A stretch of DNA of 7,452 bases from an uncultured Bacteroidota bacterium (lineage in GTDB: Bacteria > Bacteroidota > Bacteroidia > Chitinophagales > Chitinophagaceae), in NCBI GenBank assembly GCA_903912405.1, contig CAIWHF010000101.1, positions 1 to 7,452 of the forward strand, read 5' to 3'. The notes beneath the pieces were generated by a model that saw only the letters and a program-made list of their open reading frames with translations, searched no databases and was not told the DNA's origin. Positions 1 to 5,215 of this stretch are shown piece after piece. How positions within the stretch are numbered: position 1 is the first letter of the stretch; every line of letters begins with the position of its first letter. The position numbers and the translations under genes were made by a program.

Positions 1-618
1 ATGAATGGTAATGCCGGAGATTGTGGTTGTTTTGGAAATGCATTTAGTATGAGCCCATTAGCTAGTTTAGGAAAGAACTTGCTTTTAATGTTATTTTTAT
101 TCGTAATAAAAAAATCGAGCTGTTATAATTGGAGCAATGCGCTTATAAGCTTAGCATTAGGCATGCTTTGTTTGGCAGTCCCTTTTATCAGCAATCCACT
201 TCAAACATCCTTTAAAGAAAGAACCCTTAATTTAGTTCCCCTTTCTGCTAGAGTAGCCCCTACCTTACTAGATTCAATCAAGAAAGAAAGACGTATTATT
301 GCCTTTTTAAGCCTAGGTTGCCCTCATTGTAGAAATGCTGCCAAACTGATTCATCAACTTCAGCATACGCAAAAGAACACCTCTTTTCTTTTGATCTTAA
401 ACGGACCAGATGAATTAAGAATCGATTTCTTTAAAGAAACAAAGGCCAATAATGTTCCCTTTTTATACTATAACAATGATCCAAAAGGTTTTGAAGCTAT
501 GGCCGGACCTTATGTTCCTAGTATTTATTGGGTAGAAAATGGAATTATCAAAAGAGAAACCAATTATTTAGAGCTCGACGAAAAAGCCGTAAAAAAATGG
601 TTTTATAAAAACAACTAA
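1..618 (+). CDS. MauE/DoxX-type membrane protein fused to a thioredoxin-like domain (5' partial)
   Basis: Partial gene; only the last 205 residues are visible. Residues 8-12 read CGCFG, followed by a polar-to-hydrophobic stretch at about 21-37 and a second membrane segment at about 46-63. This resembles the C-terminal half of the MauE/DoxX membrane family, where a Cys-x-Cys-Phe-Gly motif precedes the last helices. From about residue 97 a thioredoxin-like fold begins, with a CPHC redox motif at 107-110 and a probable cis-proline at 173 (context YVPSIYWV). An ATG sits on the first base of the window, but the family normally has about 100 further residues with extra helices upstream, so I take it as internal, with the true start outside. 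The likely role is thiol/disulfide exchange at the inner membrane, with the thioredoxin domain probably periplasmic (inference). The Bacteroidota BT_3928-type proteins have this layout. It lies 2 bases upstream of the pseudouridine synthase gene, so the two are probably cotranscribed. Confidence 0.8.
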   Translation: MNGNAGDCGCFGNAFSMSPLASLGKNLLLMLFLFVIKKSSCYNWSNALISLALGMLCLAVPFISNPLQTSFKERTLNLVPLSARVAPTLLDSIKKERRIIAFLSLGCPHCRNAAKLIHQLQHTQKNTSFLLILNGPDELRIDFFKETKANNVPFLYYNNDPKGFEAMAGPYVPSIYWVENGIIKRETNYLELDEKAVKKWFYKNN

Positions 619-620
619 TT

Positions 621-1709
621 ATGAATACGAATGAGGATTGGGATGAGGAAGAAATAGATAATGTAGAAGGTGCCCAAAACGACACCTTATATATCATGCA
701 CGAATTGGAGGTTACGAAAGGCCAAGAGTCGATGCGTATCGACAAGTATTTAATGATAAGAATAGAAGGTGCAACGCGCAATAAAATTCAAAAGAATATT
801 GACGATAATTACGTGCTTGTCAATAATGAGCCTATTAAAGCTAACTATAAAGTACGCCCTTTTGACAAAATCACGATTTATGACCACCGCACTCCAGAGC
901 AAACAGAAGTAGTGCCAGAAAACATTCCATTAAATATCGTTTACGAAGATGATCACTTGATGATTGTCAACAAACCAGCAGGCATGGTTATACATCCTGG
1001 TTGTGGTAATTACTCCGGTACATTAGTAAATGGTTTAGCCTATTACCTTCAAGATCATGACGGTGATATTCCTAGTCTGCCACGTGTGGGTTTAGTGCAC
1101 CGAATAGACAAAGACACCAGCGGTATTGTCGTGATTGCAAAGACTCCAGAAGCTATGGTTGAGCTCTCTAAACAATTTAAAGACCATACCGTACACAGAC
1201 GTTATATTGCTTTGGTTTGGGGTAATTTTGAAGAAGACGAAGGCACCATTAATTTACATGTTGGCAGACACCAACGATTTAGGAAAATTATGGCCACCTA
1301 CCCAGATGGATCTTCAGGAAAAGAAGCCATTACGCATTATAAAATTCTCAAGCGCTATAATTATGTGAGTTTATTAGAATTGCGTTTAGAAACAGGAAGG
1401 ACCCACCAGATTCGGGTACATATGCAATCTAAAGGTCATCCTTTATTTAACGACGCCACCTATGGTGGTAATAGAATTGTAAAGGGCACCGTATTTACAA
1501 AATATAAGCAGTTTGTAGAAAATTGTTTTAAAATTATCCCAAGACATGCTTTACATGCTAAAGAACTAGGGTTTATACATCCAAGCACCAAAGCATATAT
1601 GCAATTCAATTCTGATTTGCCAAATGATATACTGCAAGCGATTGAACGCTGGGACACGTATGTGAAAGGCATGACCGATCAATTAAAAAATCAATTAAAT
1701 GGCGAATAA
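621..1709 (+). CDS. rluD: RluD-type 23S rRNA pseudouridine synthase (RluA family)
   Basis: This 362-residue protein should isomerise uridines to pseudouridine in 23S rRNA; in E. coli RluD acts on helix 69 (positions 1911, 1915, 1917). An acidic N-terminal tail (about 1-25) precedes an S4 RNA-binding domain at about 38-87. The catalytic domain follows. Its signature HRIDKDTSG is at 160-168, with D163 as the expected catalytic aspartate. Other family motifs are NKPAGMVIHPG (117-127), the GRTHQIRVHM region (259-268) and HALHA (309-313). The S4 domain excludes RluA itself and leaves RluC or RluD; length and motif context favour RluD. The exact target site cannot be read from sequence. The start lies 2 bases after the stop of the membrane-thioredoxin gene, implying cotranscription without obvious functional linkage. 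No Shine-Dalgarno is present, and no clear terminator follows before the tatA promoter. Confidence 0.93.
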   Translation: MNTNEDWDEEEIDNVEGAQNDTLYIMHELEVTKGQESMRIDKYLMIRIEGATRNKIQKNIDDNYVLVNNEPIKANYKVRPFDKITIYDHRTPEQTEVVPENIPLNIVYEDDHLMIVNKPAGMVIHPGCGNYSGTLVNGLAYYLQDHDGDIPSLPRVGLVHRIDKDTSGIVVIAKTPEAMVELSKQFKDHTVHRRYIALVWGNFEEDEGTINLHVGRHQRFRKIMATYPDGSSGKEAITHYKILKRYNYVSLLELRLETGRTHQIRVHMQSKGHPLFNDATYGGNRIVKGTVFTKYKQFVENCFKIIPRHALHAKELGFIHPSTKAYMQFNSDLPNDILQAIERWDTYVKGMTDQLKNQLNGE

Positions 1710-1724
1710 TAAAAAATAAGCTGT

Positions 1725-1758
1725 TTGAGGTTTTTAATAAAATAATATTGTAAATTTG
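1725..1758 (+). promoter_or_regulatory. Bacteroidota-type promoter for tatA
   Basis: A perfect -7 element TAAATTTG (consensus TAnnTTTG) lies at 1751-1758. A TTG at 1725-1727 can act as the -33 element with a 23-base spacer, the long end of the 17-23 range described for Flavobacterium-type promoters. Transcription should begin at about 1763-1765, giving a leader of about 15 bases to the ATG at 1779. The GTG at 1758 overlaps the -7 element and would lie upstream of the transcript start. Confidence 0.65.
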
Positions 1759-1778
1759 TGCTACAAAAACATACTACT

Positions 1779-1997
1779 ATGATACTTTCAAATATAAACT
1801 CGCAATTATTAATCTCTATGCCAAGTGGCGGTGAGTGGATTTGGCTATTAGTAATCGTTATCGTTTTATTCGGCGGTAAAAAAATACCTGAGTTAGCAAG
1901 AGGCATTGGAAAAGGAATTCGTGAATTTAACGATGCTAAAGAAGGCGTAAAAAACGAGATTGAAAACGGCATGAAAGAGCCCAAAGAAAATAAATAA
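1779..1997 (+). CDS. tatA: Sec-independent protein translocase subunit TatA/E
   Basis: TatA oligomerises in the inner membrane to let TatC-bound, folded twin-arginine substrates across. The 72-residue product has a short N-terminus, one transmembrane helix at about 20-31 (IWLLVIVIVLF), the hinge FGGKKIPEL at 31-39, an amphipathic helix (ARGIGKGIREF) and a charged, Lys/Glu-rich tail. This order is diagnostic, and the FGGKKIPELARG form is typical of Bacteroidota TatA rather than TatB. A GTG at 1758 would extend the frame by seven codons but lies inside the promoter -7 element, so I chose the ATG at 1779. An ATG at 1818 would give a 59-residue protein starting just before the helix and is a real alternative. 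The gene is flanked by its own promoter and a strong terminator, so it is probably monocistronic. No tatC lies in the window. Confidence 0.92.
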   Translation: MILSNINSQLLISMPSGGEWIWLLVIVIVLFGGKKIPELARGIGKGIREFNDAKEGVKNEIENGMKEPKENK

Positions 1998-2017
1998 ATT
2001 ATCCAATAAATCTTATT

Positions 2018-2047
2018 AGCTCTTTACTTTGTAAAGAGCTTTTTTTT
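2018..2047 (+). terminator. Rho-independent terminator after tatA
   Basis: A perfect 10-bp stem pairs AGCTCTTTAC (2018-2027) with GTAAAGAGCT (2031-2040) around a three-base TTT loop. It runs into eight consecutive Ts (2040-2047). It starts 20 bases after the tatA stop and ends 18 bases before the lytic transglycosylase start. Confidence 0.88.
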
Positions 2048-2065
2048 CCTATCTACATAACCAAT

Positions 2066-3217
2066 ATGTCTTTTAACAAGGTCTTCATCACTGTTGTTCT
2101 TTGCTTGCTTTGTATTTCTGCAATAGCAAACAATAAGCATGCAGTAAGAAAAACAACAAAAAAAAGACCCTCTCTACAATTAGCTAAGGAATCAAATCTA
2201 GAGAAGCTAAAAACGGCGGACACCCTTAATGAGAATAGAAAAAAATTAAAAACCTATTGCGCCCCTTTTATTTTATATGCCCCTTCTATAAATTCAAGTA
2301 AAAATTATGTTAGAGTACCATTGGCTGGACAGAAAGAGTATTTTGGCAACAAAACCCCTTTTGTCAATCAATTTGTGGTGGATTACTTTAACTACAACGC
2401 TAAAACACTTAGCGTTGTACATGAAAGAAGCATGAAACAATTTCCGCTAATTGATCATGTATTCACCAAACATAATCTTCCTAAAGAATTAAAATACTTA
2501 GCCGTAATAGAATCTGCCTTAAACAACAAAGCCGTTTCTCCTGTTGGCGCTGTTGGCCCATGGCAATTTATGAGCTCCACAGCAAATTTATTTGGACTAA
2601 AAACAAGTGCCCGTAGAGATGATCGAAGGGATTGGTTTAAATCAACGGAAGCAGCAGCTAAATACTTAAGCTATTTATATGAAAAGTATAACGACTGGCT
2701 TTTGGTTATTGCCGCCTATAATAGTGGCCCTACCCCAGTATCGAGAGCTATAGAGCGAACCGGAAGCACCAACTTTTGGGATATTAAAAAACAATTACCA
2801 TTAGAAACACAAGGTCATGTGCTCGCATTTATTGCTACGGCAAGTATTTTTGAAAAACTAAGTCCTTTTATCCCTAAAGGATCCATACCGGAAAATATAT
2901 TTGATAGTTTAAATCAGCAAGCAACAAAAACTGCTAAAAAAGAAACCCCAAAATCTAAATTTACGGAGGAGGAGCTCAAACGTATGCAATTAATAAGGAT
3001 TTCAGAACCTATCAGTCTTGAAATTATGGCAGAAATCTTAAAAACGGATGCTCGTCAACTGGAACGATGGAATGACGATTTATTCCTCCAGCTCAACAAA
3101 CCTGGCGACAAAACCTATTGGCTAAGGCTTCCTAAAGACAAAATTGATACCTTTTTAAGTAATAAAGAGGAAATTATTCGCAGATCGAAACAATTTTTTG
3201 GAGAAATAAGGAGTTAA
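2066..3217 (+). CDS. Secreted MltD-like lytic transglycosylase (SLT domain, GH23-type)
   Basis: This enzyme should cleave the MurNAc-GlcNAc bond of peptidoglycan with formation of a 1,6-anhydro product. The 383-residue protein begins with a signal peptide (hydrophobic 6-20, probable cleavage after SAIA at 18-21); no proper lipobox is seen. A basic, low-complexity linker follows (about 22-65). The SLT domain spans about 130-265. It contains the expected catalytic glutamate E149 in AVIESALN, then GAVGPWQFM (161-169) and AAYNSGP (216-222), all classic family motifs. After a Lys-rich linker (about 285-305), residues 306-357 (PISLEIMAEILK, LERWNDDL, YWLRLPKDK) resemble the wall-associated region that follows SLT in MltD-type proteins and looks like a degenerate LysM; a typical LysM is not evident. 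The ATG directly precedes the signal peptide. No convincing promoter lies between the tatA terminator and the start, so read-through or an unrecognised promoter is implied. Confidence 0.92.
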   Translation: MSFNKVFITVVLCLLCISAIANNKHAVRKTTKKRPSLQLAKESNLEKLKTADTLNENRKKLKTYCAPFILYAPSINSSKNYVRVPLAGQKEYFGNKTPFVNQFVVDYFNYNAKTLSVVHERSMKQFPLIDHVFTKHNLPKELKYLAVIESALNNKAVSPVGAVGPWQFMSSTANLFGLKTSARRDDRRDWFKSTEAAAKYLSYLYEKYNDWLLVIAAYNSGPTPVSRAIERTGSTNFWDIKKQLPLETQGHVLAFIATASIFEKLSPFIPKGSIPENIFDSLNQQATKTAKKETPKSKFTEEELKRMQLIRISEPISLEIMAEILKTDARQLERWNDDLFLQLNKPGDKTYWLRLPKDKIDTFLSNKEEIIRRSKQFFGEIRS

Positions 3218-3239
3218 TTCAATATTTTTTTGAATTTTT
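3216..3239 (+). terminator. Weak AT-rich hairpin after the lytic transglycosylase gene
   Basis: AATTCAA (3216-3222) can pair with TTGAATT (3230-3236) around a 7-base T-rich loop, followed by a short T run. The stem has only one G-C pair and overlaps both the stop codon of the upstream gene and the TTG (-33) element of the rpsT promoter. It may weakly terminate, or be chance complementarity in AT-rich DNA. Confidence 0.25.
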
Positions 3240-3259
3240 AATAATTATGCATACCTTTG
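3229..3259 (+). promoter_or_regulatory. Bacteroidota-type promoter for rpsT
   Basis: TTTG (-33 element) at 3229-3232 and TACCTTTG (-7 element, consensus TAnnTTTG) at 3252-3259 are separated by 19 bases, the optimal spacing for the phylum's primary sigma factor. The expected transcript start near 3264-3266 leaves a leader of about 24 A-rich bases before the rpsT ATG. This is the best promoter in the window, fitting a highly expressed ribosomal protein gene. Confidence 0.8.
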
Positions 3260-3288
3260 TGCACTAAAAAATAGCAAAATTAAATTAA

Positions 3289-3543
3289 ATGGCAAATCAT
3301 AAAGCAACAAAGAAAGACATTCGTCAAAGTGCAAAACGTCGTGATCGTAATCGTTATTATGGTAAAACTACTCGTAATGCCATCCGCAGTCTTTTATCTT
3401 TAAAAGATAAAAAAGAAGCACTTGAAGCTATGCCTAAAGTAGTATCTATGATTGATAAATTAGCAAAACGCAATGTTATTCACAGAAACAAAGCTGGTAA
3501 TTTAAAATCTGGTATCGTAAAACGTGTGAATGTTTTAGCATAA
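3289..3543 (+). CDS. rpsT: 30S ribosomal protein S20 (bS20)
   Basis: bS20 binds 16S rRNA in the body of the small subunit during early assembly. The 84-residue, strongly basic, helical protein starts MANHKATKKDIRQSAKRR, followed by RNRYYGKTTRN. This matches the conserved bS20 N-terminus (MANHKSAKK, then RQ and KRR). The C-terminal HRNKAGNLKSGIVKRVN (residues 64-80) corresponds to the conserved HKNKAARLKSRL-type segment. Length is normal for the family (about 84-90). The ATG is preceded only by an A/T-rich tract without Shine-Dalgarno, as is usual for the phylum. It has its own promoter and a strong terminator, so it is probably a single-gene unit. No autoregulatory leader structure is recognisable in the short 5' region. 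Confidence 0.97.
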   Translation: MANHKATKKDIRQSAKRRDRNRYYGKTTRNAIRSLLSLKDKKEALEAMPKVVSMIDKLAKRNVIHRNKAGNLKSGIVKRVNVLA

Positions 3544-3562
3544 GCTAACTCAACAATATTTT

Positions 3563-3593
3563 AAAAAAGCGATTCATTAGAATCGCTTTTTTT
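3563..3593. terminator. Bidirectional rho-independent terminator between rpsT and the Smr-domain gene
   Basis: A perfect inverted repeat pairs AAAAAAGCGATTC (3563-3575) with GAATCGCTTTTTT (3580-3592) around the loop ATTA. The GC-containing core is 7 bp (GCGATTC/GAATCGC). The flanking A tract and T tract provide a U-run for transcripts from either side, so one hairpin can end rpsT (+) and the convergent Smr-domain gene (-). It touches the stop codon of the - strand gene (3592-3594). Confidence 0.9.
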
Positions 3594-4599
3594 ATTTTAA
3601 ATAAATCTCTGTAGCTCCAAAGCCAAAATTTTGTTGCCAATTATTATTAAAGCTCTTTACATGTGCATTGCATTTGAGCAAGTCATGTAGTCGATCCTTT
3701 AATACGCCTTCTCCTACCCCATGAATAATAGTAATTCGATCTTTATTTGCCGTATATGCATGCTCTACTGCATGCATAGCATGCTTTAATTGTAGTTGAA
3801 GAATTTCTGCATTATGCATTCCTTTATAATTTGGCACTAGCTTTTCAATATGTATATCAATCACGTCGGGTAAATAATAATGTTCATACCCTTTATTTTG
3901 AACATGCTTAGCACGTTGTGCCCCTATCTTTAAATACTTAATACTTGATTCTTTGGGCTGTGCATCATCTATTTTTACTGCTCGTTTATTTTGCCACAAC
4001 GCATACTGAAAAGAAGGAATGCCTTGTATTTTACTCTCATGCAGATGTTGAGCCAATTTCTTAGTGTTTAACTTAAGCTGCAGTTCGGCATACCCCCTAT
4101 TTTTAAACTCATCGAGATGGTAAACTATGATGGTAAAATTAGGGTTAGCGCTAATCGCTTCGAAATCAAGATCGTGCACATAAAAAGATTGATTATTAAA
4201 GACTTGACTTTGTAATTTAAAATCAACAAAATGATTCGCTACTTTATAATCAAAGGAAACATCTTGTTGCAAACCATTCAGTAAGTATACTTTAACCTTG
4301 TACACTTGTTCTTCCATTGCATGGAGTTGATACTGGGGTATAAATAACAAGTGAAAGCCTGGCTGAATTTCTGGGACAATAAAATCCTTTTCTAATGGCA
4401 ACTCTTGAAGCGTCTTTTTTTCTGTATTTTTTTTCTGCGTGAACCAATGCAAATATGGATGATCTATTTCGTCTAGGAATATAGGAAATACGGTGTCTTC
4501 AAAAATAACTTCCACCATAGACGAACTGATAATACTATATACTTCAGCTTCTTCCATAGTTCTTTTGAGCAATACCTTATCTCCAATTGAAAATTTCAT
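3592..4599 (-). CDS. DUF2027-like protein with C-terminal Smr domain
   Basis: This 335-residue protein has no established cellular role. Its N-terminus (1-50: FSIGDKVLLKR, then a VYSII..MVEVIFEDTVFPI stretch) looks like a small beta-barrel, SH3/KOW-like module, as in Bacteroidota DUF2027 proteins. A charged linker (54-75) leads to a beta-rich middle domain (about 78-185). The Smr domain occupies about 245-335, with DIHIEKL (248-254), HGVGEGVLK (293-301) and GFGATEIYL (326-334), which match the family's DLH, HGxGxG and GATxV motifs. Smr domains occur at the end of MutS2 and in stand-alone proteins, where nuclease or nucleic-acid binding activity has been reported. MutS2 ATPase motifs are absent, so it is not MutS2. 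A His-Ala repeat (HAMHAVEHA, 273-281) lies in the first Smr helix. The ATG is 2 bases after the stop of the RdgB-like gene, so the pair forms an operon. Confidence 0.82.
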   Translation of the reverse strand: MKFSIGDKVLLKRTMEEAEVYSIISSSMVEVIFEDTVFPIFLDEIDHPYLHWFTQKKNTEKKTLQELPLEKDFIVPEIQPGFHLLFIPQYQLHAMEEQVYKVKVYLLNGLQQDVSFDYKVANHFVDFKLQSQVFNNQSFYVHDLDFEAISANPNFTIIVYHLDEFKNRGYAELQLKLNTKKLAQHLHESKIQGIPSFQYALWQNKRAVKIDDAQPKESSIKYLKIGAQRAKHVQNKGYEHYYLPDVIDIHIEKLVPNYKGMHNAEILQLQLKHAMHAVEHAYTANKDRITIIHGVGEGVLKDRLHDLLKCNAHVKSFNNNWQQNFGFGATEIYLK

Positions 4600-4601
4600 A
4601 T

Positions 4602-5174
4602 TTAGGCATTCAAAAAAGTTAATAATTGCTGAACAGCTATTGCTCTATGACTTAATTTATTTTTAATATCCATTGGCAATTGTGCAAAGCTTTCTTGATA
4701 ACCTTCTGGAACAAAAATTGGATCGTAGCCAAAACCATCTTCTCCCATCGGACTATTTGCAATACGCCCATCTACATTACCTTCAAAATAATGCACCTGT
4801 CCATCCCATATCAAACAAAGTATGGCTTTAAAGTATGCTTCTCTTTGCGCTACACCATCCAGCTCTTCCAACACTTTATTGATATTCTTCTGGTCTGTTC
4901 TAGGATGACCTCCATAATATGCACTGTGCACGCCAGGAGCTCCATTGAGTGCATGTATGCACAATCCACTATCATCAGACAATACCGGCAATTGAGTAGC
5001 TTTAAAAATGGTTACGGCTTTTATAAGTGCATTTTCATGAAAGGTATCAAAAGGTTCATCAATCTCTTCCGTCCAATTAATATCATTTAAAGAGATAATT
5101 TCTATGTTGGGTAACAAGAGTTGCATTTCTTTCAATTTACCCTTATTGTTGGTTGCAAAAATTAATTTTTTCAT
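4602..5174 (-). CDS. rdgB: RdgB/HAM1-type dITP/XTP pyrophosphatase
   Basis: The enzyme hydrolyses XTP, ITP and dITP to monophosphate and pyrophosphate, removing deaminated purines from the cytoplasmic nucleotide pool before incorporation. The 190-residue product has all family landmarks: the substrate-binding loop TNNKGK (8-13), FHENALIKA (45-53), SDDSGL (66-71, with D68 equivalent to the catalytic Asp69 of E. coli RdgB), GAPGVHSAYYGG (78-89), FGYDPIF (148-154), and KNKLSHRA (171-178). Length is normal (about 190-200). The SAxY segment carries Tyr where E. coli has Arg (SARYSG), a substitution I believe is common in this phylum. It is followed after 2 bases by the Smr-domain gene. Upstream is a terminator and only a poor promoter match, so how it is transcribed is unclear. 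Confidence 0.95.
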   Translation of the reverse strand: MKKLIFATNNKGKLKEMQLLLPNIEIISLNDINWTEEIDEPFDTFHENALIKAVTIFKATQLPVLSDDSGLCIHALNGAPGVHSAYYGGHPRTDQKNINKVLEELDGVAQREAYFKAILCLIWDGQVHYFEGNVDGRIANSPMGEDGFGYDPIFVPEGYQESFAQLPMDIKNKLSHRAIAVQQLLTFLNA

Positions 5175-5182
5175 TTCAACTA

Positions 5183-5208
5183 TAAAAAAACACGGCCTTA
5201 GCCGTGTT
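5183..5208 (-). terminator. Rho-independent terminator after the peptidyl-prolyl isomerase gene
   Basis: Read on the - strand, AACACGGC (5208-5201) pairs with GCCGTGTT (5196-5189) around the loop TAAG, giving an 8-bp GC-rich stem. It is followed by an uninterrupted run of Ts (complement of the A run 5184-5190). It starts 7 bases after the stop of the isomerase gene and ends about 9 bases before the RdgB-like start codon. On the + strand no T run follows, so it is directional. Confidence 0.85.
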
Positions 5209-5215
5209 ATGATTT

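Noticed and set aside
1..3. ATG at the first base as the true start of the membrane-thioredoxin gene.
   Set aside because: The encoded protein would begin in the middle of the MauE/DoxX membrane domain, so the gene almost certainly starts upstream of the window.
1691..1984. Open frame of 97 codons on the - strand across tatA and its promoter.
   Set aside because: It is antisense to a clear TatA, with composition typical of a reversed AT-rich coding region and no family resemblance.
1999..2007. TTATCCAAT, similar to a DnaA box (TTATCCACA).
   Set aside because: It is a single copy with two mismatches in AT-rich intergenic DNA, with no other boxes or origin features nearby.
2024..2031. TTACTTTG as a -7 element for the lytic transglycosylase gene.
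   Set aside because: It has a mismatch at the key second base, no TTG at suitable spacing upstream, and lies inside the stem-loop of the tatA terminator.
3757..3784. Three copies of GCATGC within 27 bases, resembling a clustered palindromic binding site.
   Set aside because: On the - strand they encode the His-Ala-rich helix HAMHAVEHA of the Smr domain using CAT and GCA/GCT codons, so protein coding explains them; there is no regular spacing.
4680..5090. Open frame of 136 codons on the + strand opposite the RdgB-like gene.
   Set aside because: It is fully antisense to a gene with all catalytic motifs, and its product is Cys/Ile/Phe-rich with no recognisable domain; it is a shadow frame.
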